Shown here piece by piece: positions 17,360 to 26,361 of a stretch of DNA of 64,000 nt. This DNA is from Mycobacterium sp. GA-1199 (GTDB taxonomy: Bacteria; Actinomycetota; Actinomycetes; Mycobacteriales; Mycobacteriaceae): the NCBI RefSeq assembly GCF_001500045.1, contig NZ_LQIX01000055.1, positions 1-64,000 on the forward strand, given 5' to 3'. The stretch's first letter is position 1. Every line of letters begins with the position of its first letter. The notes below the pieces were generated by a model. It was given only the letters and a program-made list of their open reading frames with translations. It did not search any database and was not told the DNA's origin. The translations under genes were made by a program, and so were the position numbers.

Positions 17360-18114
17360 GCATTCGCCCTTTCTCTTGCGTATGCGTCCGCCGCTTCGAC
17401 GACGGCGGCGAACAGCCGCAGGTCGTCGAGGCGCTCTTCGGGATGCCACTGCACGGCCAGCACGAAATGCTCACCCGGTAGTTCGACCGCCTCGATGACC
17501 CCGTCGTCGTCCTGTGCGCTGATCACCAGCCCGTCGCCGAGTCGGTCGATCGCCTGGTGGTGGTAGCACTGCGCGTCCGACGACTCGCCGATGAGCTCGG
17601 CCAGCCGCGTGCCCGGCAGGTTGCGGACCGTCGACGTGGTGAACACCGCGTTGCCCTGCTGGTGGCGGGTGTGGCCGATGACGTCGGGCAGGTGCTGGTG
17701 CAGTGTGCCGCCCAGCGCGACGTTGAGGACCTGGGCGCCGCGGCAGATACCAAGCACCGGCATGCCGCGCCGCATCGCGCCGCGCACCAGCGCGAACTCG
17801 AACTGGTCACGACGCCGGTTGTCCTCGATGTCGGCGTCGGTGGCCGGGTGCGGGTTCTGGCCGTAGTGAGCAGGAACGACGTCGCGCCCACCGGTGATGA
17901 CGACGCCGTCGAGCCCATCGAGCAACCGGTCGGCGATGTGGTCGTCAACAGGCTGCGGCGGAAGCAGAACCGGGATGCCGCCGGCCAGTTCGACGCCCTC
18001 GAAGTAGATCGCGGGCAAGAAGCTGGCCCGCACATCCCACACCCCGGTCTGCGCCTGCTGCAGGTAGGTGGTCAACCCGAGAACCGGTCTCGCCGGGATG
18101 TCAGAGCCGCTCAA
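17356..18114 (-). CDS. Class I glutamine amidotransferase, gamma-glutamyl hydrolase (PuuD-like)
   Basis: A 252-residue peptidase C26 protein. The nucleophile is in VLGICRGAQVLNVALGGTLHQ, with the His and Glu of the triad in AVQWHPEE near the C-terminus and the entry motif GVVITGGRDVVPAHYG. Family members remove the gamma-glutamyl group from gamma-glutamylated amines or acids, as PuuD does. The start is probably the TTG at 18114 with AGAGGG upstream, overlapping the glnA-like gene by 14 bases; no better Met exists. It corresponds to the Rv2859c type. Confidence 0.85.
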   Translation of the reverse strand: MSGSDIPARPVLGLTTYLQQAQTGVWDVRASFLPAIYFEGVELAGGIPVLLPPQPVDDHIADRLLDGLDGVVITGGRDVVPAHYGQNPHPATDADIEDNRRRDQFEFALVRGAMRRGMPVLGICRGAQVLNVALGGTLHQHLPDVIGHTRHQQGNAVFTTSTVRNLPGTRLAELIGESSDAQCYHHQAIDRLGDGLVISAQDDDGVIEAVELPGEHFVLAVQWHPEERLDDLRLFAAVVEAADAYARERANA

Positions 18115-19480
18115 AACCGCGGACCCTCTCCCAGTCCGTGACGGCGGAGTTGAACGCGGCCAACTCGACGCGGGCGTTGTTGAGATAGTGCTCGACGACC
18201 TCGTCGCCGAACGCGGCCCGCGCGACCTCGGACTTCTCGAACAGCGCCGCGGCCTCGGCGAGGGTGGTCGGAAGCCGTTCGACGCCACTGGTGTACGCAT
18301 TGCCCTCGATGGGATCGGGCAACTCGAGTTCGCGTTCGATGCCGTACAGGCCGCCGGCAATCAACGCCGCGACCGCCAGGTACTGGTTGACGTCACCGCC
18401 CGGGGCCCGGTTCTCCATCCGCATGCCGTGGCCGTGGCCGACGACGCGCAGCGCACAGGTCCGGTTGTCCAGACCCCACGCGATCGCGGTCGGGGCGAAA
18501 CTGGCGTCGACAAAACGCTTGTAGGAGTTGATGTTCGGCGCGTAGAACAGCGTCAGCTCCCGCAGGGTGGCCAGTTGTCCGGCCACGAAGCTGCGGAACA
18601 TCGGCGACATCCCGAGCGGATCGGTTTCGTCGGCGAACACCGCTGAGCCATCTGAACTGCCGTCGTCGCGCCGCAGAGAGATGTGCACGTGGCAGCTGTT
18701 GCCTTCGCGCTCATCGAATTTCGCCATGAACGTCAGGCTCTTGCCGTGCTGGTCGGCGATCTCCTTGGCGCCGTTCTTGTAGATCGTGTGGTTGTCACAG
18801 GTGACACGGGCATGGTCGAAGCGGAACGCGATCTCCTGCTGGCCGAGATTGCACTCCCCCTTGACTCCCTCGCAGTACATGCCCGCACCGGTCATGCCGA
18901 GCCGGATGTCGCGCAGCAGCGGCTCCATCCGCGTCGAGCCGAGCATCGCGTAGTCGACGTTGTAGTCCGAGGCCGCCGTCAACCCTCGGTACCCCTTGGC
19001 CCACGCCTCGCGGAATCCGTCGTCGAACACCATGAACTCGAGCTCGGTGCCGACATAGGGCACCAGGCCGAGGTCTGCGAGCCGGTCGATCTGGCGGTTG
19101 AGGATGCTTCGCGGGGCCTGCTCCACCGGCTGGCCATCGTGCCAATTCAGGTCGGCCATCACCATCGCGGTGCCCGGCAGCCACGGAATGCGCCGCAGCG
19201 TCGAGAAGTCCGGCGTCATCACCATGTCGCCGTAGCCGGTCTCCCAACTCGACATCGAGTACCCGTCAACGGTGTTCATGTCGACGTCGACGGCCATCAG
19301 ATAGTTGCAGCATTCTGCGCCGTGCTCGGCGACCACCTCGAGGAACAGCCGGGACGACACCCGCTTGCCGGTGAGCCTGCCCTGCATATCGCAGAACGCG
19401 ACGATCACCGTGTCGATCTCGCCGTCGGCGACCATGCGTTCGAGATCGGCCTGCGACAACATGCCCGATGTGACGCTCAT
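18101..19480 (-). CDS. glnA4: Glutamine-synthetase-like gamma-glutamyl-amine ligase
   Basis: A 459-residue GS-fold protein of the GlnA4/PuuA type. The metal and glutamate region YVGTELEFMVF, ATP-site segments NSCHVHISLRR and RTCALRVVGHGHGMRMENRAPGGDVNQYLAVAA, and the shortened N-terminal beta-grasp domain mark a gamma-glutamylpolyamine or gamma-glutamylethanolamide synthetase rather than ammonia-assimilating GlnA. The ATG at 19480 has GGAAAGG upstream. It heads the operon glnA > amidotransferase > aldehyde dehydrogenase > SDR > FadR regulator. The exact amine is not determinable from sequence. Confidence 0.87.
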   Translation of the reverse strand: MSVTSGMLSQADLERMVADGEIDTVIVAFCDMQGRLTGKRVSSRLFLEVVAEHGAECCNYLMAVDVDMNTVDGYSMSSWETGYGDMVMTPDFSTLRRIPWLPGTAMVMADLNWHDGQPVEQAPRSILNRQIDRLADLGLVPYVGTELEFMVFDDGFREAWAKGYRGLTAASDYNVDYAMLGSTRMEPLLRDIRLGMTGAGMYCEGVKGECNLGQQEIAFRFDHARVTCDNHTIYKNGAKEIADQHGKSLTFMAKFDEREGNSCHVHISLRRDDGSSDGSAVFADETDPLGMSPMFRSFVAGQLATLRELTLFYAPNINSYKRFVDASFAPTAIAWGLDNRTCALRVVGHGHGMRMENRAPGGDVNQYLAVAALIAGGLYGIERELELPDPIEGNAYTSGVERLPTTLAEAAALFEKSEVARAAFGDEVVEHYLNNARVELAAFNSAVTDWERVRGFERL

Positions 19481-19574
19481 CCGTGGTGGGGCCTTTCCTT
19501 CGACAGCGCGAGATTGCGGGTAGTCAACCATTGGCTGTGACTCGGTCCGGCGTGCGCGCAAGTCTTTTACCGAA

Positions 19575-19823
19575 ATGTCACTTCCAAAGGTAGGACACCA
19601 GACCTTTGCAAGTTTATTCCTCCTATGCCTCGTAACCGCGAGAAGGAGACCGGTCTTCTACGTACTGGGACTGCTGGTGTTCGGCTTCTACGGCAGGCAC
19701 CGCCTGGTGCTGTCGCCCGAGGAGGAGTACGCCGTCACCGGGGGCCTGCACGGTTATGACCCCGGCGCCGAAGGTCTCGGCGGCACCATCGAGGACGAGA
19801 TTCTCAAGGGCCACACGGACTGA
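19575..19823 (+). pseudogene. 3' remnant of an amino-acid permease
   Basis: An 82-codon frame whose last ~55 codons (from RRRPVFYVLGLLVFGFYGRH through LVLSPEEEYAVTGG to the stop) look like the C-terminal helix and cytosolic tail of an APC-family amino-acid/amine permease, with GC-rich third positions. The first ~25 codons (19575-19650) are AT-richer, lack that bias, and look like former non-coding sequence joined to the tail. I infer that a divergently oriented permease partner of the glnA-like operon was lost by deletion. A short functional membrane peptide cannot be excluded. Confidence 0.5.
19585..19608. promoter_or_regulatory. Inverted repeat upstream of the glnA-like operon
   Basis: CAAAGGT (19585-19591) and ACCTTTG (19602-19608) form a perfect 7-base inverted repeat with a 10-base spacer, about 105-128 bases upstream of the glnA-like ATG. 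It is a candidate operator for the operon's FadR-type regulator. It lies inside the remnant's reading frame, which fits the idea that this part was intergenic. Confidence 0.4.
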
Positions 19824-19940
19824 GCCACCGGGCGCCGCACATTGCCCGGACGGCGAACGGCGATCGCATTTTTGCCGTCCGACCAGCGCTAACTAGACCC
19901 ACGTCACACCCGTAACAGGTTTCGCTGCCGTCAACAAGGG

Positions 19941-19953
19941 TAATGTCGAGGGC
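19941..19953 (+). promoter_or_regulatory. -10 box of a leaderless promoter for the NAGGN genes
   Basis: TAATGT (19941-19946) fits the mycobacterial TANNNT -10 consensus and ends 7 bases before the GTG start at 19954. No ribosome-binding site is present, so the mRNA probably begins at the start codon. Confidence 0.55.
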
Positions 19954-21759
19954 GTGTGTGGAGCCACCGGCGAGGTGCGTCTCGACGGCCGGGTACCTGA
20001 TGTGGCAGCTGTCTCGGCGATGGCCGAGGCGATGACACCCAGGGGTCCCGACTCGGCGGGCGCGTGGTCACAGGGCAGGGTCGCGCTAGGTCACCGTCGC
20101 CTGAAAATCATCGATCTGTCCGAAGCGGGCGGCCAACCCATGCTCGACTCCGAGCTGGGGTTGGCGATCGCGTGGAACGGCTGCATCTACAACTACAAGC
20201 AGCTGCGCCGCGAACTCAGCGAACACGGCTACCGGTTCTTCTCGCACAGCGACACCGAGGTGCTGCTCAAGGCGTATCACCACTGGGGCGACCGGTTCGT
20301 CGACCATCTCTTCGGCATGTTCGCGTTCGCGATCGTCGAGCGCGACAGCGGCCGGGTGCTGCTCGGCCGCGACCGGCTCGGTATCAAACCGCTCTATATC
20401 AGCGAGGATTCCGCCCGCATCCGGTTCGCGTCGTCGCTGCCCGCGCTGCTGGCCGGTGGCGAGATCGACACCCGCATCGATCCGATCGCGCTGCACCACT
20501 ACATGACGTTCCACTCGGTAGTGCCCGCACCGCGCACGATTCTGCGTGGTGTCACCAAAGTGCCGCCGGCGTCGCTGATCGCGATCGAGCCGGACGGCCG
20601 CCGCACGACGAGGACGTACTGGGAGCCCGACTTCACCCGCAACCCCGACCGGTCCGACTGGTCCGAAAAGGACTGGGAGGACGCCGTTCTCGACGCTCTG
20701 CGCGTCGCCGTCGACCGACGCCTGGTCGCCGACGTTCCGGTGGGCTGCCTGCTCTCCGGCGGCGTCGACTCCAGCCTGATCGTCGGGCTGCTCGCCGAGG
20801 CGGGTCAGCACGGGCTCGCGACGTTCTCGATCGGCTTCGAATCAGTCGGCGGTGTGGCCGGCGACGAATTCAAATACTCCGACATCATCGCCGAGCGGTT
20901 CGGCACCGACCATCACCAGATCCGCATCGGCACCGACCGCATGCTGCCCGCACTCGACGGCGCGATCGGCGCCATGAGCGAACCGATGGTCAGCCACGAC
21001 TGCGTCGCGTTCTATCTACTCAGCCAGGAGGTGGCCAAGCACGTCAAGGTCGTGCAATCGGGTCAGGGTGCCGACGAGGTGTTCGCCGGATATCACTGGT
21101 ATCCCCCGTTGGGCGGACCGGACGCTGCCACGGTCGACGGAGCGGTGGCCAGCTACCGCAAGGCGTTCTTCGACCGCGATCGCGCAGGTTACGACGCGCT
21201 GGTGACACCGGCGTTCGCCGTCGACGGCGACCCGAGCCTGGACTTCGTCACCGAGCACTTCGCGCGGGCGGGCGCCGAGACCGGCATCGACCGCGGTCTG
21301 CGCCTGGACACCACCGTCATGCTCGTCGACGATCCGGTCAAGCGCGTCGACAACATGACCATGGCGTGGGGTCTCGAGGGTCGCGTGCCGTTCCTCGACC
21401 ACGAACTCGTCGAGCTCGCGGCGACCTGCCCACCCGAGCTGAAGATCGCGCATGAAGGCAAGGGCGTGTTGAAGCAGGCAGCGCGCCAGGTGATTCCGGC
21501 CGACGTCATCGACCGACCGAAGGGCTACTTCCCGGTGCCTGCGCTCACCCATCTCGAGGGCCCGTACCTGGACATGGTGCGTGACGCGCTGTACGCGCCC
21601 GCCGCAAAGGAACGCGACCTGTTCCGACCCGCCGCGATCGACCGGTTGCTCGCCGACCCGAATGGACGGCTGACTCCGCTGCGCGGAAACGAACTGTGGC
21701 AACTGGCGCTGCTCGAACTGTGGTTGCAGCGACACGGCATCACGGGGCCCGCGGCATGA
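19954..21759 (+). CDS. N-acetylglutaminylglutamine amidotransferase (AsnB-like)
   Basis: A 601-residue class II glutamine amidotransferase/asparagine-synthetase homologue. The encoded start (M)CGATG exposes the nucleophilic Cys2 after Met removal. The N-terminal glutaminase (PRGPDSAGAW, LGHRRLKIIDLS, WNGCIYNY) is followed by a synthetase domain with the PP-loop LLSGGVDSSLI near residues 264-274. Its partner gene, a GNAT/ATP-grasp fusion, identifies it as the amidating enzyme of N-acetylglutaminylglutamine amide (NAGGN) osmolyte synthesis. Start is GTG with a leaderless-type promoter. It overlaps the next gene as ATGA. Confidence 0.88.
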   Translation: MCGATGEVRLDGRVPDVAAVSAMAEAMTPRGPDSAGAWSQGRVALGHRRLKIIDLSEAGGQPMLDSELGLAIAWNGCIYNYKQLRRELSEHGYRFFSHSDTEVLLKAYHHWGDRFVDHLFGMFAFAIVERDSGRVLLGRDRLGIKPLYISEDSARIRFASSLPALLAGGEIDTRIDPIALHHYMTFHSVVPAPRTILRGVTKVPPASLIAIEPDGRRTTRTYWEPDFTRNPDRSDWSEKDWEDAVLDALRVAVDRRLVADVPVGCLLSGGVDSSLIVGLLAEAGQHGLATFSIGFESVGGVAGDEFKYSDIIAERFGTDHHQIRIGTDRMLPALDGAIGAMSEPMVSHDCVAFYLLSQEVAKHVKVVQSGQGADEVFAGYHWYPPLGGPDAATVDGAVASYRKAFFDRDRAGYDALVTPAFAVDGDPSLDFVTEHFARAGAETGIDRGLRLDTTVMLVDDPVKRVDNMTMAWGLEGRVPFLDHELVELAATCPPELKIAHEGKGVLKQAARQVIPADVIDRPKGYFPVPALTHLEGPYLDMVRDALYAPAAKERDLFRPAAIDRLLADPNGRLTPLRGNELWQLALLELWLQRHGITGPAA

Positions 21760-23522
21760 CGGCGCTCGGACCCGACGCAGAGCAGACCGAAGCGATCACC
21801 CTCGGCTTGCACGACGCGTCACCGCAGCATCTCGTCGACGCGATGGCCGACGACGTCGTCATCGAGATGGGTTGGGGGCGGCTGATTTTCGGCCAGACGT
21901 TCGCCGACCCCGCCAAGCTGGCCGAGGTGCTGAGGCATGAGGGACACGGCAGACGTGACATCTGCATCTACGCCCGCGAACCCCACGTCCTGGTGTCGAT
22001 GGCGCCCGCCGAACTGTTCATCGACCCCAGCCACACCTACCGGCTCCGGTTCACCGAGGACCCCGACCCCGGCAAGTCGCCGACCGGCTTCTCGGTGCGC
22101 TCCCTGCAGAGCGCCGACGACGCCGACGAGATGAACCGCGTGTACGTGCGCTGCGGCATGGTGCCCGCGCCCGTCGACGTGCTGTGGAACAACCACCAGA
22201 CCCAGGACGCCCTCGACTACCTGGTCGCGGTGCGTGACGACGGCTCCGTGCTGGGCACCGTGACCGGTGTCGACCACAAACGGCTGTTCTCCGATCCGGA
22301 GAACGGTTCGAGCCTGTGGACGCTGGCCGTCGACCCGACGACGAGCCTGCCCGGTGTCGGCGCCGCGCTCACCCGGGCGCTGGCCGCGATCTACCGGGAA
22401 CGTGGCCGCGCCTACATGGACCTGTCGGTCAGCCACGACAACGCCGCGGCCATCTCGCTTTACGAGAAGCTCGGTTTCGAGCGGGTGCCGGTGATGGCGG
22501 TCAAGCGCAAGAACGCGATCAACGAACCGCTGTTCACCCATCCGCCCGAAACCGTGGAAGACCTCAACCCGTACGCGCGGATCATCGCCGACGAGGCGAT
22601 GCGCCGCGGCATCTGGGTCGAAGTGCTTGACGCCGAAGCCGGCGAAATGCGCCTGTCGCACGGCGGCCGCACCGTCATCACCCGGGAATCCTTGTCGGAG
22701 TTCACCTCCGCAGTGGCGATGGCGCGCTGCGACGACAAGCGACTCACCCGGCGGCTGGTGGCCGAGGCCGGCATCGCGGTGCCCAAGGGCAGGTTGGCGA
22801 CCTTCGACAAGAACGATCACGAGTTTCTCGAGGAGGTCGGTGACGTCGTGGTCAAACCGACCCGGGGTGAGCAGGGCAAGGGCATCACGGTCGGCATCAG
22901 CAGCGCCGAGGACTTGGACGCAGCGCTGGCTCGCGCCCGCGAGGAACACCCGCACGTGCTGATCGAGCAGCGGGCGCCGGGCGACGACCTGCGACTGGTG
23001 GTCATCGACGGCAAGGTGGTGGCCGCCGCACTACGCAGGCCCGCCGAGGTCGTCGGTACCGGACACCACACGGTGCGCGAGCTGATCGAGGCGCAGAGCC
23101 GGCGCCGGGCGGCGGCCACGGGCGGTGAGTCCCGCATCCCGATCGACGCGGTCACCGAGTCAACGGTCACCGAAGCGGGTTGGTCGTTCGACGATGTACT
23201 CCCCGAGGGGGAGCGGCTGCGGGTGCGGCGCACCGCGAACCTGCACCAGGGCGGCACCATTCACGACGTGACCGCGAAGGTTCACCCTCACCTGTGTGAC
23301 GTCGCGGTGCGGGCCGCGCACGCGATCGGCATTCCCGTCACCGGTATCGATCTGCTGGTGCCCGACGTCACCGAGCCGGAGTACGTCTTCATCGAGGCCA
23401 ATGAGCGCCCCGGGTTGGCCAATCACGAACCACAGCCCACCGCAAAGGCTTTCGTCGACTTCCTGTTCCCGGGGAGCCCCGCGTTGCCGCAGGCGTGGAC
23501 GCCCGAGGAGTCGCCCGCCTGA
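21756..23522 (+). CDS. ngg: N-acetylglutaminylglutamine synthetase (GNAT + ATP-grasp)
   Basis: A 588-residue fusion. An N-terminal region (about 1-120) is followed by a GNAT domain (LAVDPTTSLPGVGAALTRALAAIYRERG to SLYEKLGFERVPVMA, about 190-250), then an ATP-grasp ligase domain (about 320-580) with VVVKPTRGEQGKGITVG, VLIEQRAPGDDLRLVVIDG and the metal site FIEANERPGL. The enzyme acetylates and condenses two glutamines. Together with the preceding amidotransferase it makes the dipeptide osmolyte NAGGN. The M42-peptidase and ABC-transport genes often found with NAGGN clusters are absent here. Confidence 0.9.
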   Translation: MTALGPDAEQTEAITLGLHDASPQHLVDAMADDVVIEMGWGRLIFGQTFADPAKLAEVLRHEGHGRRDICIYAREPHVLVSMAPAELFIDPSHTYRLRFTEDPDPGKSPTGFSVRSLQSADDADEMNRVYVRCGMVPAPVDVLWNNHQTQDALDYLVAVRDDGSVLGTVTGVDHKRLFSDPENGSSLWTLAVDPTTSLPGVGAALTRALAAIYRERGRAYMDLSVSHDNAAAISLYEKLGFERVPVMAVKRKNAINEPLFTHPPETVEDLNPYARIIADEAMRRGIWVEVLDAEAGEMRLSHGGRTVITRESLSEFTSAVAMARCDDKRLTRRLVAEAGIAVPKGRLATFDKNDHEFLEEVGDVVVKPTRGEQGKGITVGISSAEDLDAALARAREEHPHVLIEQRAPGDDLRLVVIDGKVVAAALRRPAEVVGTGHHTVRELIEAQSRRRAAATGGESRIPIDAVTESTVTEAGWSFDDVLPEGERLRVRRTANLHQGGTIHDVTAKVHPHLCDVAVRAAHAIGIPVTGIDLLVPDVTEPEYVFIEANERPGLANHEPQPTAKAFVDFLFPGSPALPQAWTPEESPA

Positions 23523-23523
23523 C

Positions 23524-24087
23524 TCACCAGGTGCTGGTGCGCATCACGATCTCGGCGGCCAGCTGCGCCGTGGACTCCGCGGCGTTGCGCCTGCCCAGCA
23601 GGTCGACCATCCGGTAGTCGCCGTACACGTAGCGCTGACTGGCCTTGGCGACCGCGCGCGCCGCGGGGGTGCTGACCAGTGCCGTGGTGTTCATCTCCAC
23701 CGGCGGGCAGTGCTCGTCGCGGATGACGCCCGCGGCGTCGGCGACGCGCGGATGACCGCGGTCGATGACGACCAACCCGATGAACCGGTCGAGTCGGGTG
23801 GCGGCCAGTTCCCACGCCAGCTCGCCGCCGACGCGGTCCCCCACCAACAGCGCCCATTTCACGCCGAGAGCGTCGAGGATGGCGACGACCGACTTGGCGG
23901 TCAGCCGCGGATCGGGCGGGACGACGACGGTCCGCAACGACGCGGTGTGCAGCCGCTGACACACGGCGTCATAGGCCGCGGCCGGTTGATGACCCGCCCC
24001 GAGCACCACCACCACCGAGCCCTTGTCGGGACCGGAGACGTCGACGGGCACGCTGAATCCCTCGACGGCGACCGTGGTGGATGGCAT
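23524..24087 (-). CDS. Alpha/beta-hydrolase-fold protein lacking the serine nucleophile
   Basis: A short (187-residue) alpha/beta-hydrolase-like protein. The N-terminal strand-loop VVVVLGAGHQP replaces the usual HG oxyanion motif, and the nucleophile elbow reads VGDRVGGE, with Arg where Ser is expected (G-D-R-V-G). A His in VIDRGHPRV remains. It may be a pseudo-enzyme or use another nucleophile. Its stop is separated by one base from the convergent ngg stop. Conserved location next to NAGGN genes would suggest a linked role, but I cannot show it. Confidence 0.65.
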   Translation of the reverse strand: MPSTTVAVEGFSVPVDVSGPDKGSVVVVLGAGHQPAAAYDAVCQRLHTASLRTVVVPPDPRLTAKSVVAILDALGVKWALLVGDRVGGELAWELAATRLDRFIGLVVIDRGHPRVADAAGVIRDEHCPPVEMNTTALVSTPAARAVAKASQRYVYGDYRMVDLLGRRNAAESTAQLAAEIVMRTSTW

Positions 24088-24149
24088 TGGGCCACGCTAC
24101 AGCGGTCCACGGGCCGACGCGGTCGTTTCGCCGGGAGTGAACGGGCGAT

Positions 24150-24815
24150 TCAGAGGGCGGCTACGCGCTTGGCCTGCTCGGTCGCGATGTCCAGAAAGGT
24201 CTGGGGCAGCGTGGCTTTGACCGGAATCGTCGGATTCGGAGTCGGAAACGCGACGCCGTACACCGCCATGGTCCCGATGTTCTCGAAGGTGAAGTAGACG
24301 CTGCTGTCGACCCCGCCGAGTTGCATGGTCTGTTCGTAGACGAGCGCGTCGGCGCGAGATGGATCCATCCTGGTCGTCGTCATCGGGATGCCCGGCGAGG
24401 ACTCGTCGAAGAACGTCTCGAAGCGCGAGCACCGCTCGGCCGTCGCCGCCAGTTTGTCCAGATCCAGACGCCATGTCAGCACGGTCATCACGATGCGGGC
24501 GCCGTCGTAGCCGACGACGTACTCTTTCGCGCTGCCCGGACCGCGCTCCCCGGACTGGGCGATCACCCGGGTGAGTCCCTCAGAGCACCCCGCCGGTCGG
24601 GACAGCATGGCCGGTGGGGCGCCCGCCCCGTCACCACCCCGGCCGGGTTCGCGGACGACATGGTCGAACTGCACCCCCTGCGGGAAGTCGGCCGCGGTGA
24701 GCAGCGCTCGGTCCAGGCGGGCGCCGGGCCAGGTCGGCGAGCCCTCGATCGAGTGCGCGCAACCGGTCGATGTCACCGCGGTGAGCACCACCGCCACGGC
24801 GAGTCGCCGGATCAT
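24150..24815 (-). CDS. Secreted lipoprotein of unknown function
   Basis: A 221-residue lipoprotein: MIRRLAVAVVLTAVTSTGCAHS has a short positive n-region, hydrophobic core and lipobox TSTGC with Cys19 as the lipidation site. The mature domain has two further Cys (77 and 129) and resembles mycobacterial PknH-sensor-like or LpqN-type cell-wall lipoproteins only in general pattern. The ATG at 24815 overlaps the cobQ stop (ATGA), so it is the last gene after mapB and cobQ. Function unknown. Confidence 0.78.
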   Translation of the reverse strand: MIRRLAVAVVLTAVTSTGCAHSIEGSPTWPGARLDRALLTAADFPQGVQFDHVVREPGRGGDGAGAPPAMLSRPAGCSEGLTRVIAQSGERGPGSAKEYVVGYDGARIVMTVLTWRLDLDKLAATAERCSRFETFFDESSPGIPMTTTRMDPSRADALVYEQTMQLGGVDSSVYFTFENIGTMAVYGVAFPTPNPTIPVKATLPQTFLDIATEQAKRVAAL

Positions 24816-26350
24816 CGGCGCAGTCCCGTCACGATGTCGGGCCGCGCCGGGGCGCCGTCCTCGAGCAGGGTCAGCACCGCGTCCACGTCGAGGTGGCTGG
24901 TCAGCAGGTCGGCCATCAGATCCAGTTGCGCATCGCGGCGAGCACCGACGTCGACTTCGTCGGCCACGACGAACCCGCCGCGGCTGGCGGCCGCTGCGAC
25001 CTCGACCAGCCAGGAGCGCCGCACCTCGTCGTTGTCGAGCACACCGTGCCAGTGGGTGCCGTACACCGCCTCGCGCCGCAGGCCGACCCCGAGCCACTGT
25101 TCCTCCGTCGAGCGGACGATCTGGCCGTGGTGAATCTCATAGCCGGACAACGGTTCTTCGTGGCGCCGCAGGGTTTTCTCGGGTGCGAAGGCGACGTCGG
25201 CGTCGAGCAGGTCCAGGCCCGCCACGACGCCTGCACCGGACTCCACCGGATCGTCGATGTGCGCGCACAGCATCTGGAAGCCGCCACACACCCCCAGCAC
25301 CGGCAGGCCGCGGACGGCGTGTGCGCTCACCGCGTCGGCGAGCCCGCTGCGGCGCAACCAATCCAGGTCGGCGACGGTGGCCTTGCTGCCAGGGATGACG
25401 ACCACGTCGACGTCGACGAGATCGGCGGGTTCACTGACCCAGCGAACCAGCACACCCGGTTCGCACGCGAGGGCTTCGACATCGGTCGAGTTGGAGATGC
25501 GGGGCAACCGGATCGCGGCCACCCGCAACCACTGCTCACCCCGCGGGGGTTGCGGTTCACCGACCACGCGACGGGCCACCACCGAGACAGAGTCCTCGGT
25601 GTCCAGCCACAAGCCCTCGGCATACGGGATGACGCCGTAGGTCGGCCGCCCCGACAACTCCTGCAGTTGCGCCAGGCCGGGCGCCAACAGCGACGGGTCA
25701 CCGCGAAACTTGTTGACCACGAACCCGGCGATCAACCGCTGGTCCTCGGGTTCCAGCACCGCGACGGTGCCGTAGAGGTGTGCGAGCACACCGCCGCGGT
25801 CGATGTCGCCGACCACGATCACCGGAAGCCCGGCGGCGCGCGCCAACCCCATGTTCGCCAGATCGGTTGTCCGCAAGTTGATCTCGGCGGGCGAGCCGGC
25901 ACCCTCGCAGATGACGGCGTCGAATTCGGCGCGCAGCTGCTCCAGTTCGCCTGCGACGACGGTGCCCAGGCGGTCACGGTGGTGGATGTAGTCGCGCGCG
26001 CTGACGGTGTCGACCACCCGACCGCGCACGACCAGCTGCGAGGTGCGGTCGCTGCCGGGTTTGAGCAGGATCGGGTTGAACCGGGTGTGCGGCGCCAGAC
26101 CGGCGGCGCGGGCCTGCATCGCCTGGGCCCGGCCGATCTCGCCGCCGTCGACGGTGACCGCAGAGTTGTTCGACATGTTCTGCGCCTTGAACGGTGCGAC
26201 ACGAATACCCTTGCGCGCCAACAGCCGGCACAGCCCGGCCACCACCATCGACTTGCCGGCGTCCGAGCTGGTGCCGGCCACCAGCAGGGCGCCGCCCGCC
26301 GGTTGTGAATCAGGCGACGCGACTGCGTGTCTGGGCGTCGTCGGATTCAC
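24812..26350 (-). CDS. cobQ: Adenosylcobyric acid synthase
   Basis: A 512-residue CobQ/CbiP amidotransferase that amidates four carboxyls of adenosylcobyrinic acid a,c-diamide using glutamine and ATP. The N-terminal dethiobiotin-synthetase-like ATPase has LLVAGTSSDAGKSMV (about 19-33), the landmark FKAQNMSNNSAVT and the GDIDRGG motif. The C-terminal glutaminase has the Cys nucleophile in VLGVCGGFQML and His in GYEIHHGQ. The GTG at 26350 lies 11 bases after the mapB stop; the longer reading overlaps mapB and is rejected. It supplies cobalamin together with cobO and the cobalt transporter in this window. Confidence 0.94.
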   Translation of the reverse strand: MNPTTPRHAVASPDSQPAGGALLVAGTSSDAGKSMVVAGLCRLLARKGIRVAPFKAQNMSNNSAVTVDGGEIGRAQAMQARAAGLAPHTRFNPILLKPGSDRTSQLVVRGRVVDTVSARDYIHHRDRLGTVVAGELEQLRAEFDAVICEGAGSPAEINLRTTDLANMGLARAAGLPVIVVGDIDRGGVLAHLYGTVAVLEPEDQRLIAGFVVNKFRGDPSLLAPGLAQLQELSGRPTYGVIPYAEGLWLDTEDSVSVVARRVVGEPQPPRGEQWLRVAAIRLPRISNSTDVEALACEPGVLVRWVSEPADLVDVDVVVIPGSKATVADLDWLRRSGLADAVSAHAVRGLPVLGVCGGFQMLCAHIDDPVESGAGVVAGLDLLDADVAFAPEKTLRRHEEPLSGYEIHHGQIVRSTEEQWLGVGLRREAVYGTHWHGVLDNDEVRRSWLVEVAAAASRGGFVVADEVDVGARRDAQLDLMADLLTSHLDVDAVLTLLEDGAPARPDIVTGLRR

Positions 26351-26361
26351 AGTCGAGCGCT

